In this document: one piece after another, positions 33,087 to 41,035 of the stretch
Layout of the letters: each line of letters begins with the position of its first letter
Position numbering within the stretch: position 1 is the stretch's first letter
NCBI RefSeq assembly: GCF_052118845.1
Contig: NZ_JBQKGJ010000005.1
Coordinates: forward strand, 62,001 to 126,000
Source: Bilifractor sp002394235
Lineage (GTDB): Bacteria; Bacillota; Clostridia; Lachnospirales; Lachnospiraceae
Direction of reading: 5' to 3'
DNA: 64,000 nt
Program-made: the position numbers and the translations under genes
The notes under the pieces: generated by a model
Told to the model about the DNA's origin: nothing
Database searches by the model: none
The model's input: only the letters and a program-made list of their open reading frames with translations

Positions 33087-34400
33087 GTGTCAAGAGGAAA
33101 AAAGGCGGCTCTTCATAATCTGGGGTGCAAGGTAAATGCCTACGAGCTGGAGGCGATGCAGCAGATGCTGGAGAAGGCCGGATATGATATCGTGCCCTTT
33201 GAACCCGGCGCGGATGTATATGTGATCAATACATGTACCGTGACCAATATTGCGGACCGGAAATCGAGGCAGATGCTGCATAAGGCGAAGAAAATGAATC
33301 CGGAAGCAATCGTGGTGGCCGTGGGATGTTACGCACAGGTCAGAGGGGAGGAACTTGAGAAGGATCCTGCCATTGATCTCGTCATTGGAAGCAACCGCAA
33401 AGAAGATTTGATTCGTGAACTGGAGCAGTTCAGAAGCAGCGGCGAAAAGCAGCTGGATACCAGCGACTGGTCCGTGGACAGGATGTATGAGAACCTTCAG
33501 ATCGACCGCACGGAGGAGCATACCAGAGCCTTTATCAAAGTGCAGGACGGCTGCAATCAGTTTTGCAGCTACTGCATCATCCCCTATGCCAGAGGCCGTG
33601 TGCGGAGCCGCAAGATTCCGGATGTGCGGGAAGAGGTTGTGAGGCTTGCGGCTTCCGGGGTGCGGGAGATCGTGGTCACGGGAATTCATCTGTGCTCCTA
33701 TGGAAGGGATATGGGAGAAGGAGAGGATCTGGTTGCGCTTCTGCGTGCTATTCACGATGTCAGCGGAATTGAAAGAATCCGTCTGGGATCCCTTGAACCC
33801 GGTTCGATGAGCGAGAATGTAATCCGAAGCCTGAGCGGGCTGCGCAAGGTTTGTCCGCATTTCCACCTTTCCCTTCAGAGTGGATGCGCCAGGACGCTTC
33901 GGGACATGAACCGTCATTACACCCCGGAACAGTTCATGGAAGTAGTCCGGCTTCTGAGAAAGTATTACGAGCATCCCGCGATTACGACGGATATTATTAC
34001 CGGTTTCCCCGGGGAGACAGAGGAGGATTTTGAGGAATCCCGCAGATTTGTGTCAGAGGTACATTTTTTTGAGACACATATTTTCCCATACTCCCGCCGA
34101 GAGGGCACCAGGGCGGCCGCAATGAAGGAACAGAACACGGAGGCGGTCAAAAAGCAGAGAGGGGCCGTGCTTCGGGAGACAGACATCCGGCGCAGAAAGG
34201 AATTTCTGAATTATTATATTGGAATGCCCGTGGAGGTTCTGTTTGAAGAGCAGGTCGAGCTGGATGGCAGGAAATACTGGACAGGTCATGGAAGAGAGTA
34301 TCAGAAGATACTGCTCGCCGATACCAGAGATCTCACGAATCAGATGATGGTGGTTACACCGCAGGCGCTTGTGTCAGAGGAGTACCTGCTTGCGGTGTGA
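33087..34400 (+). CDS. mtaB: tRNA t6A37 methylthiotransferase MtaB
   Basis: Radical SAM enzyme converting t6A37 to ms2t6A37 in tRNA-Lys. The MTTase N-terminal domain has three cluster cysteines in HNLGCKVNAYE, INTCTVTNIAD and VGCYAQ. The radical SAM motif is CNQFCSYCIIPYARG. A C-terminal TRAM domain follows. 437 residues from GTG 33087, which has CAGGAG about 9 bases upstream; ATG 33063 is in frame but has no ribosome site. It needs the t6A that TsaC (18218) helps to make. Confidence 0.94.
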   Translation: MSRGKKAALHNLGCKVNAYELEAMQQMLEKAGYDIVPFEPGADVYVINTCTVTNIADRKSRQMLHKAKKMNPEAIVVAVGCYAQVRGEELEKDPAIDLVIGSNRKEDLIRELEQFRSSGEKQLDTSDWSVDRMYENLQIDRTEEHTRAFIKVQDGCNQFCSYCIIPYARGRVRSRKIPDVREEVVRLAASGVREIVVTGIHLCSYGRDMGEGEDLVALLRAIHDVSGIERIRLGSLEPGSMSENVIRSLSGLRKVCPHFHLSLQSGCARTLRDMNRHYTPEQFMEVVRLLRKYYEHPAITTDIITGFPGETEEDFEESRRFVSEVHFFETHIFPYSRREGTRAAAMKEQNTEAVKKQRGAVLRETDIRRRKEFLNYYIGMPVEVLFEEQVELDGRKYWTGHGREYQKILLADTRDLTNQMMVVTPQALVSEEYLLAV

Positions 34401-34462
34401 GCAGGATCTGCTGCGAACTTTTACGGCGGACTTTCCGGAATCAGGAAAGATGTGCTGCCGGG

Positions 34463-34491
34463 TTGCCAATCCGGGACATCTGGTTTATAAT
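34463..34491 (+). promoter_or_regulatory. Promoter of the ireB operon
   Basis: TTGCCA (34463-34468), 17-base spacer, TATAAT (34486-34491), about 110 bases before ireB. Confidence 0.7.
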
Positions 34492-34602
34492 GAATCATTA
34501 CGAGTGTTCGGACGCGTGCGGGAGGTGTGAAGCTTATACAGCTTGTGACGCCGGATGCAGTTGGGCGGTTCTTTGCAGAAATAAGTAAGGATGTGAATAA
34601 GA

Positions 34603-34875
34603 ATGACAGATTTAGGCAACACACAATTTTTCAGAGTAAATACAGAGAATGAGATTTCCGTGAAAAAGGTTCTGGATCTTGTATATCACGCAATGGAGGA
34701 GAAGGGATACAACCCCGTGAATCAGATCGTCGGCTATATCATGTCAGGCGATCCGACCTACATCACCAGTCATAATGGTGCCAGAAGCATGATTATGAAA
34801 GTAGAGCGCGATGAGCTGGTCGAGGAACTTCTTAAGGAGTACATCCGGAATGAGTCCTGGAAAGAGACCAGATAA
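34603..34875 (+). CDS. ireB: IreB-family regulatory phosphoprotein (UPF0297)
   Basis: 90-residue protein with family signature FFRVNTENEISVKKVLDLVYHAMEEKGYNPVNQIVGYIMSGDP (in parts). In Enterococcus IreB is phosphorylated by the Ser/Thr kinase IreK and affects cephalosporin resistance. TAAGGA lies upstream of ATG 34603. The TAA stop and the next ATG overlap by one base (TAATG), so translation is coupled to ruvX. Conserved neighbour order ireB-ruvX-DUF1292 supports the call. Confidence 0.94.
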   Translation: MTDLGNTQFFRVNTENEISVKKVLDLVYHAMEEKGYNPVNQIVGYIMSGDPTYITSHNGARSMIMKVERDELVEELLKEYIRNESWKETR

Positions 34876-35327
34876 TGCGGATCCTGGGACTGGATTACGG
34901 GTCTGTAACGGTAGGCGTGGCAGTCAGTGACCCGCTCGGTCTGACAGCTCAGGCAGTGGAGACGATTGTCCGTCACAGAGAGAGCAAGCTTCGGCAGACG
35001 CTCGCCAGGATCGGAGAAATCTGCAGAGAATATCAGGTGGAGAAGATTGTGGTCGGACTTCCGCTGAATATGAATGACGAACCCGGAGAGCGTGCTGAGA
35101 AGGCAACGAAATTTGGTGAGCTTGTGCACCGGAAAACCGGACTTCCGGTGATCATGTGGGACGAAAGGCTTACGACCGTGGCGGCGGATGAGATCCTTGA
35201 CGAGATGAACGTCCGGGGCAGGCACAACCGTAAGGCGGTGATCGATCAGATCGCTGCCGGCATCATTCTGCAGGAATGGCTCGACAACTGCGGCGGAGAG
35301 GAAACAACGGAAACAGATAGAGGATAA
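34875..35327 (+). CDS. ruvX: Putative pre-16S rRNA nuclease / Holliday junction resolvase RuvX (YqgF)
   Basis: 150-residue RNase H-fold nuclease. Motifs: MRILGLDYGSVTVGVAVSDPLG (catalytic Asp), VVGLPLNMNDEPGERA, and WDERLTTVAADEIL. The second and third acidic residues are in the last two motifs. E. coli YqgF matures 16S rRNA 5' ends; older annotation is Holliday junction resolvase. Overlaps ireB by one base. Confidence 0.94.
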   Translation: MRILGLDYGSVTVGVAVSDPLGLTAQAVETIVRHRESKLRQTLARIGEICREYQVEKIVVGLPLNMNDEPGERAEKATKFGELVHRKTGLPVIMWDERLTTVAADEILDEMNVRGRHNRKAVIDQIAAGIILQEWLDNCGGEETTETDRG

Positions 35328-35340
35328 GCATCGGATTTCT

Positions 35341-35595
35341 ATGGAAAAAATTTTATTTGAAACGGAAGACGGAGAAAAGCAGGAGTTTTTCGTCGAGGAA
35401 GAAACGCGGGTAGGCGGCGTGGATTATCTTCTCGTGACCGATTCTGACGGCGAGGAGGCAAACGCCTATATTATGAAGGATCTCTCGGAAGACGGCGAGG
35501 CGGAAGCACGGTATGTGATGGTCGAAGATGATGTGGAGTACGAGGCGGTGGCACGCATTTTCGAGCAGATGATGGACGACGTGTCTTTTGAGTGA
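35341..35595 (+). CDS. DUF1292 family protein
   Basis: 84-residue acidic protein with the DUF1292 pattern: ILFETEDGEKQEFFVEEETR, then YLLVTDSDGEEANAYIMK and a C-terminal EYEAVARIFEQMMDD. Family function is not established. It is the conserved third gene of the ireB-ruvX cluster in Firmicutes. Starts 13 bases after ruvX and ends 24 bases before the RNase J start. Confidence 0.9.
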   Translation: MEKILFETEDGEKQEFFVEEETRVGGVDYLLVTDSDGEEANAYIMKDLSEDGEAEARYVMVEDDVEYEAVARIFEQMMDDVSFE

Positions 35596-35619
35596 ATAAA
35601 AAATGAACGGAGGTATAAT

Positions 35620-37287
35620 TTGAAAGGAAAAGAAAATACGAGTAAGCTGAAGATCATTCCGCTGGGCGGTCTGGAAGAAATCGGCATGAACATCACTGCA
35701 TTCGAGTACGAGGACAGCATTGTGGTGGTGGACTGCGGTCTGGCCTTCCCCGATGACGATATGCTCGGAATTGATCTGGTTATTCCGGATATTACTTATT
35801 TAAAGCAGAATATCCGCAAGGTGAAGGGGTTTGTGATCACCCACGGTCATGAGGATCACATCGGTGCACTTCCATATGTGCTGCGTGAGATTAACGTTCC
35901 GATTTACGCGACCAAGCTCACGATCGGTCTGATCAGCCACAAGCTTGAAGAGCACAACATGCTCAAGAGTACGAAGATGAAGACGATCCGTTTCGGACAG
36001 TCGATCAATCTCGGACATTTCCGGATTGAATTCATCAAGACGAATCACAGTATTCAGGACGCGGCGGCGCTTGCGATCTATTCCCCCGCCGGGACGATCG
36101 TGCATACCGGCGATTTCAAGGTGGATTATACACCGGTCTTTGGTGATGCGATTGATCTGCAGCGTTTTGCCGAGATCGGAAAGAAGGGCGTTCTTGCGCT
36201 GATGTGCGACAGCACAAACGCGGAGCGGCCCGGTTATACGATGTCGGAGCGCACGGTCGGCAGAACCTTTGATCAGATTTTTTCCGAACATCGGAATCAG
36301 CGTCTGATCATTGCCACATTCGCCTCAAATGTTGACCGTGTGCAGCAGATCATCAATTCCGCCTGCAAATTCGGCCGCAAGGTCGTTGTAGAAGGCAGAA
36401 GCATGGTGAATATCATCTCCATCGCACAGGAACTCGGATATCTGAATGTGCCGCAGAATACGCTCATCGATATCAATCAGATGAGAAATTATCCGGACAG
36501 TCAGATGGTGCTTGTCACCACCGGAAGCCAGGGAGAGTCTATGGCAGCCCTGTCGAGAATGGCGGCGGACATCCACAAGAAGGTGACAATTAAGCCCGGC
36601 GATCTGATTGTATTCTCCTCTCATCCGATTCCCGGAAATGAGAAGGCGGTCTCCAATGTCATCAATGAGCTGTATGAAAAAGGCGCGGAGGTTATTTTCC
36701 AGGATGTTCATGTATCGGGACATGCCTGCCAGGAGGACATCAAGCTGATTTACTCCCTGGTTAAGCCGAAGTACGCAATTCCGGTCCACGGCGAGTACCG
36801 CCATTTGATAGCGCAGAAGAATCTGGCACTTCAGCTGGGCATTCCGAAGGAAAATATCTTCGTCATGAAAACCGGAGATGTGCTTGAGCTGGATCAGAAG
36901 TCAGCCAGGGTGACCGGTAAGGTTGAGACGGGCGAGATTATGGTTGACGGACTCGGAGTCGGTGATGTCGGAAATATTGTCCTTCGGGACAGACAGCATC
37001 TGTCCGAGGATGGTATTCTGATTGTCGTTCTCACCCTTGAGAAATACGGCAGACAGCTTCTTGCCGGTCCGGACATTGTGTCCAGAGGCTTTGTCTATGT
37101 AAGGGAGTCTGAGGATCTGATGGATGAAGCAAGACTGATCGTTGAGGACGCTCTGAACGACTGCCTGGAACATCACATCACCGACTGGGGAAAGCTGAAG
37201 TCGGCAATCAAGGATTCACTGGGAAGTTTTGTATGGAAGCGTACGCAGCGCAATCCGATGATACTGCCGATCATTATGGAGGCATAA
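35620..37287 (+). CDS. rnj: Ribonuclease J
   Basis: Metallo-beta-lactamase/beta-CASP RNase with endo- and 5'-3' exonuclease activity for mRNA decay and rRNA maturation. Zinc motif THGHEDHIGALPYVL, then HTGDFKVDYTP, beta-CASP motifs MCDSTNAERPGYT and VHVSGHACQED, and PVHGEYRHL. 555 residues, normal. The start is TTG 35620 with CGGAGG 6-7 bases upstream. Only one RNase J is in this window. Confidence 0.96.
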   Translation: MKGKENTSKLKIIPLGGLEEIGMNITAFEYEDSIVVVDCGLAFPDDDMLGIDLVIPDITYLKQNIRKVKGFVITHGHEDHIGALPYVLREINVPIYATKLTIGLISHKLEEHNMLKSTKMKTIRFGQSINLGHFRIEFIKTNHSIQDAAALAIYSPAGTIVHTGDFKVDYTPVFGDAIDLQRFAEIGKKGVLALMCDSTNAERPGYTMSERTVGRTFDQIFSEHRNQRLIIATFASNVDRVQQIINSACKFGRKVVVEGRSMVNIISIAQELGYLNVPQNTLIDINQMRNYPDSQMVLVTTGSQGESMAALSRMAADIHKKVTIKPGDLIVFSSHPIPGNEKAVSNVINELYEKGAEVIFQDVHVSGHACQEDIKLIYSLVKPKYAIPVHGEYRHLIAQKNLALQLGIPKENIFVMKTGDVLELDQKSARVTGKVETGEIMVDGLGVGDVGNIVLRDRQHLSEDGILIVVLTLEKYGRQLLAGPDIVSRGFVYVRESEDLMDEARLIVEDALNDCLEHHITDWGKLKSAIKDSLGSFVWKRTQRNPMILPIIMEA

Positions 37288-37288
37288 G

Positions 37289-37618
37289 ATGGACAGCGTG
37301 AAGGAGAAGGCGGAGGAGCTCATTCAGGCTCTGGAACAGAGTGAGGACTTTATCAGGTACCGGAATCTTGAGAACCAGCTGAAGGAGATGCCTGAGCTCA
37401 GGCAGAAAATCAACGAGTACAGGCGTAAGGTCTACGAGATGCAGACCTCAGGCAGAGATCTCTATGACGAGACGGATTATGTGCTTAACGAGTATTCGCC
37501 GCTCCTGCGCAATGAGATTGCAGCGGATTATCTGGATGCTGAGAGCGCTGTCTGCAGAATGGTTCAGCGTGTCATAAACGCGATTAACCGGGAAGTCCAT
37601 GTAGAAGTCCCCATGTGA
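37289..37618 (+). CDS. YlbF/YmcA-family protein
   Basis: 109-residue helical protein: KAEELIQALEQSEDFIRYRNLENQLKEMPELRQKI, typical of the YlbF/YmcA (DUF964) family. In Bacillus, YmcA-YlbF-YaaT form the Y-complex that steers RNase Y. Placement one base after the RNase J stop fits an RNA-decay role. GGAGG at 37278-37282 lies within the end of rnj. Confidence 0.87.
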   Translation: MDSVKEKAEELIQALEQSEDFIRYRNLENQLKEMPELRQKINEYRRKVYEMQTSGRDLYDETDYVLNEYSPLLRNEIAADYLDAESAVCRMVQRVINAINREVHVEVPM

Positions 37619-37653
37619 ACCGGACGGCGATTCAGGAAGGTAAGGAGTTTTTA

Positions 37654-38112
37654 ATGGCAGCAGGGAAAAGGGAAGAGAAGGATGACAGCCTGGGATATCG
37701 TCTTGCACTGGGTGGAATAAAGGGTGTTGTCAGGATTCTTGTCATCATCGCGTTGATCATGATTCTGGTCTATCTGGGGAAACAGGCTTATTCGCTCGGC
37801 TATGAAATCTTTGATGAGAAGGCTGTGGATTCCGGAGACGGCCGGGCGGTTACCGTAACGATTACAGATGATATGTCGGTGCGGCAGATCGGCAAGCTTC
37901 TGATTTCCAACGGGCTTCTGAATGAGAGCGCAAACGCATTTGTGGTTCAGGAATTGATTTCCGGTTATCACGGGGAGATCCTGCCCGGAACATACACTCT
38001 TCGAACGTCCATGACTGCGGATGATATGTTCCCGGTCCTTGCGCAGGAGGAGGACTCTGACACTCCGGATAATGTTTCGGCTGACAGCGTGGAATCCACA
38101 TCAGCGCAATAA
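37654..38112 (+). CDS. Short MltG/YceG-like membrane protein
   Basis: 152 residues. One membrane helix (about 25-47, VVRILVIIALIMILVYLG) and an external segment VTVTITDDMSVRQIGKLLISNGLLNESANAFVV...LPGTYTLRTSMTADDMF. This matches the N-terminal LysM-like part of endolytic transglycosylase MltG. The catalytic domain of the roughly 340-residue enzyme is missing, so it probably lacks lytic activity. ATG 37654 follows AAGGAG. The order mltG-like, trmR, trhP equals the Bacillus yrrL-yrrM-yrrN/O cluster. Confidence 0.8.
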   Translation: MAAGKREEKDDSLGYRLALGGIKGVVRILVIIALIMILVYLGKQAYSLGYEIFDEKAVDSGDGRAVTVTITDDMSVRQIGKLLISNGLLNESANAFVVQELISGYHGEILPGTYTLRTSMTADDMFPVLAQEEDSDTPDNVSADSVESTSAQ

Positions 38113-38313
38113 CGGTGTATATCTGTGTCATAGGCGGTCCATGATGGGCGCCGGGGACAGAAGGTGCATCGGCGCATAACGCGGCAGTCCGGCATAGAGA
38201 CACCGGAGCTGAGCATTGCTGTCATGATGGTATGACAGCTGCCGGATGATACATACAGGCAGACTGAAGACTGTTTCGCGCCGGACGGGCGTGCGGTTTA
38301 TCGGTATAAGACA

Positions 38314-38370
38314 GGGCTGCTGCACGAAAGACGCTCGGAAACAGCGAAAAGTTCGTGCGGCGGCCCTTTT
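38314..38370 (+). terminator. Terminator/attenuator just before trmR
   Basis: GGGCTGCTGCACGAA (38314-38328) pairs with TTCGTGCGGCGGCCC (38352-38366), then TTTT. The trmR ribosome site GGGAGGTG follows within about 6 bases, so readthrough would control trmR. Confidence 0.75.
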
Positions 38371-38385
38371 GTGGGAGGTGACAGA

Positions 38386-39042
38386 ATGATTGTAGATGAA
38401 CGGATGATAACCTTCATCAATTCTCTGGATCATGGGCTTACCCCTTTTCTGGAAGAACTCCGGGAGACGGCGGCAGAGGATAATGTTCCGATTATCCGCC
38501 GGGAGATGCAGAGCTTCCTGAAAGTATTTCTCCGGATTCAGCGGCCTCAGAGGATCCTTGAGGTCGGCACTGCGATCGGTTTCTCTACGATCCTGATGGC
38601 CGCCTGCGGGCCGGAATCCAGCAGGATCACAACGATTGAGAACTATGAGAAGAGGATCCCTGTCGCGCGCGAGAATTTTCGAAAATCGGGATATGAGGAC
38701 CGGATTACTCTTCTGGAGGGAGATGCGGCAGATGTCCTTAAGACGCTTGCGGGGCCGTATGATTTCATTTTCATGGATGCGGCTAAGGGACAGTATATTC
38801 ATTTCCTCCCGGAAGTGCTCCGGCTGATGCGTCCGGGAAGCGTTCTGATTTCGGATAACGTTCTCCAGGAGGGAGATATTATCGAGTCTCATTATATTGT
38901 GGAGAGGAGAAAGCGAACGATTTATAAGCGGATGAGAGATTATCTCCGGGCTCTGAAAGATGACAGGTGTCTGGAGACGAGTATCGTCCCGCTCGGAGAT
39001 GGTATCTCCATCTCCGTCATGAAGCAGCCGGAGGAAATTTAA
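38386..39042 (+). CDS. trmR: tRNA 5-hydroxyuridine methyltransferase TrmR (O-methyltransferase)
   Basis: Class I SAM-dependent O-methyltransferase, 218 residues. SAM motif LEVGTAIGFSTILMAA; TIENYEKRIPVARENF; FIFMDAAKGQYIHFLPEVL (metal-binding Asp) and ISDNVLQEG. In Bacillus TrmR makes mo5U34 from ho5U34 formed by TrhP, and the trhP gene follows here. ATG 38386 is set by GGGAGGTG; the frame opens 15 bases earlier. Confidence 0.9.
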   Translation: MIVDERMITFINSLDHGLTPFLEELRETAAEDNVPIIRREMQSFLKVFLRIQRPQRILEVGTAIGFSTILMAACGPESSRITTIENYEKRIPVARENFRKSGYEDRITLLEGDAADVLKTLAGPYDFIFMDAAKGQYIHFLPEVLRLMRPGSVLISDNVLQEGDIIESHYIVERRKRTIYKRMRDYLRALKDDRCLETSIVPLGDGISISVMKQPEEI

Positions 39043-39141
39043 ACTGACACGGCGGCGGATTTCGCCTGACAGGTCCGCACGGGAGATTTTTCTCTTGCGG
39101 ACAGGGCCGGTGTCATAGATCAAAGACAGGAGAGATTATTT

Positions 39142-40383
39142 ATGCTTGCAAACGGAAAGCCGGAGCTTCTGATCCCGGCGAGCTGTCTCGAGGTGCTGAA
39201 GGTAGCGGTTGCTTTTGGCGCGGATGCGGTTTATATCGGCGGAGATGTCTATGGGCTTCGGGCCAAGGCAAAAAATTTCAATCACGAGGATATGGCGGAA
39301 GGAATCCGTTACGCGCACAGCCACGGAGTTCGTGTACATGTGACGGTGAATATTCTGGCACACAACGATGATCTGGAGGGAGTCCGTCTGTATCTGCGCG
39401 AGCTCAACGAGCTTCAGCCGGATGCGCTGATTATCGCAGACCCGGGTATTTTCGATATCGCGGGAGAAGAGTGCCCCGGGATAGAGCGGCATATCAGCAC
39501 ACAGGCAAACAATACCAACTGGGCATCTGCCAGGTTCTGGTACCGGCAGGGGGCAAAACGAGTGGTAACTGCCCGTGAACTGTCCCTGGAGGAGATCCGC
39601 GAGATGCGCAGACAGATTCCGAAGGACATGGAGATTGAGACCTTCATTCACGGAGCAATGTGCATATCGTATTCGGGAAGATGCCTTCTGTCGAATTATT
39701 TTACGGGCAGAGACGCGAACAGAGGAGCATGTACCCATCCTTGCCGGTGGAAATATGCGGTCATGGAGGAGAGCCGGCCGGGAGAGTATCTTCCGATCGA
39801 GGAAAATGAGCGCGGCACGTACATTTTCAATTCAAAGGATCTGTGTATGATTGAACATATTCCGGATCTGATGACTGCCGGTATTGACAGCTTCAAGATC
39901 GAGGGAAGAATGAAAACAGCCCTCTATGTCGCGACAGTTGCCCGCACCTATCGCAAGGCAATCGACGACTATGCCAGGGATCCCGCGCTCTATGAGAAAA
40001 ATCTCCCCTGGTATCAGGAGCAGATCGCGGACTGCACGTTCCGCAGGTTCACGACCGGCTTCTTCTACGGAAAGCCGTCCGAAGAGGACCAGATCTATGA
40101 CAGCAACACCTATATCACAAACTACACGTATCTGGGTGTCGTATCCACGACGGATGAAAATGGATATGCTGTGATCGGACAGAAGAACAAATTCCGGACC
40201 GGAGACAGGATTGAGATTATGAAGCCGGACGGCCGGAATGTAGAGGTGACTGTTCGGGCAATTTATAACGAAAACGGCGAGTCCATGGACTCGGCGCCGC
40301 ATCCGCAGCAGGAACTGCACGTAGACCTCGGGCAGAAAGCGGATGTCAACGATATCCTTCGCATGAAGAAAGAGGCAGAGTGA
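39142..40383 (+). CDS. trhP: tRNA 5-hydroxyuridine hydroxylase TrhP (peptidase U32 family)
   Basis: 413 residues of the U32 family: PELLIPASCLEVLKVAVAFGADAVYIGG at the N-terminus, FIHGAMCISYSGRCLLSNYFTGRDANRG (U32 signature, cysteines) and KIEGRMKTALYVATVARTYRKAID. Once called collagenase-like proteases, these proteins hydroxylate U34 of tRNAs using prephenate; the adjacent trmR supports that role. Cys residues in CMCISYSGRC-like and THPCRWKY segments may bind a cluster. CAGGAGAG precedes ATG 39142. Confidence 0.93.
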   Translation: MLANGKPELLIPASCLEVLKVAVAFGADAVYIGGDVYGLRAKAKNFNHEDMAEGIRYAHSHGVRVHVTVNILAHNDDLEGVRLYLRELNELQPDALIIADPGIFDIAGEECPGIERHISTQANNTNWASARFWYRQGAKRVVTARELSLEEIREMRRQIPKDMEIETFIHGAMCISYSGRCLLSNYFTGRDANRGACTHPCRWKYAVMEESRPGEYLPIEENERGTYIFNSKDLCMIEHIPDLMTAGIDSFKIEGRMKTALYVATVARTYRKAIDDYARDPALYEKNLPWYQEQIADCTFRRFTTGFFYGKPSEEDQIYDSNTYITNYTYLGVVSTTDENGYAVIGQKNKFRTGDRIEIMKPDGRNVEVTVRAIYNENGESMDSAPHPQQELHVDLGQKADVNDILRMKKEAE

Positions 40384-40393
40384 TCTGCTGCAT

Positions 40394-40431
40394 GTGAACA
40401 GCAAATGCCGTGTTCCGGCATTGCTGTTCAC
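40394..40431 (+). terminator. Long hairpin after trhP
   Basis: GTGAACAGCAAATGCCG (40394-40410) pairs with CGGCATTGCTGTTCAC (40416-40431). No T-run follows. The right arm recurs in near-identical form at 40493-40513. Confidence 0.6.
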
Positions 40432-40570
40432 GGGATCAGAAAAAGCTCGGATCTTCCGACCGCGACGGATGGCAACGACATGTGTTCCGGCATTGGTGTT
40501 CACAGAATCAGGACAAAGCCTTACTGCGGAAAGCCCGTAACGGGATACAGAACATGGAACCATAAACTGC

Positions 40571-40621
40571 GGAGCGGACAATATTGTTCGTTCCCGAGTT
40601 AATGACATTATTGTCCGCTCC
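40571..40621. promoter_or_regulatory. 13-bp inverted repeat, possible operator
   Basis: GGAGCGGACAATA (40571-40583) and TATTGTCCGCTCC (40609-40621) are perfect complements. A direct repeat of about 18 bases (CCGAGTTAATGA / CCAAGTTAATGA) is offset within it. Lies in the trhP-comM gap. Confidence 0.5.
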
Positions 40622-41035
40622 CAAGTTAATGATTTACAGCAGGCGGGTTTTGTGCTATTTATATATATATATAACAATTCTTTCTGACGGATCTTGCCCG
40701 TCGTCATCGGTTCTGTGATCGAACCCTTGTGATTGAGTCCTTTCCTATTATTTTCTCTTGTTTTATCTTTGATTCTCGGATTCTTCGATCCTTCTTTGAC
40801 TATTCTTCGATTTTTATCCTGCTTCTGAAAAAAGAACACTTACATCACTTCATTCTATTCCATTTTTATTTTAATTAAACAGTGTTGCCCGGTATCTGTA
40901 ATACCGTTCGTTTTGTCGCAAACGGGGGGGCGATTTTACCGGGCTTCGTATTTATCTTGCAGGTCCGATTCGTCCGGTTGCTGCATTTTTCGGCAATGCC
41001 TGCCAGATACAGGCCTGCGGAGAGGAGGAATTTGT
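40622..41035. other. Gene-free AT-rich leader before comM
   Basis: Contains an alternating TA tract (about 40661-40672) and a pyrimidine-rich stretch with repeated GATTC/TTCG words. No gene, terminator or convincing promoter was recognised. AGGAGGAA at 41023-41030 is the comM ribosome site. Confidence 0.4.

Noticed and set aside
34490..34588. Cysteine-rich small peptide gene
   Set aside because: Its ATG overlaps the -10 box TATAAT of the ireB promoter and has no ribosome site; the Cys content looks accidental.
39832..40839. 335-codon minus-strand frame over the trhP 3' end
   Set aside because: Mostly antisense to trhP and then through hairpin-rich intergenic DNA; no protein family or ribosome site seen.
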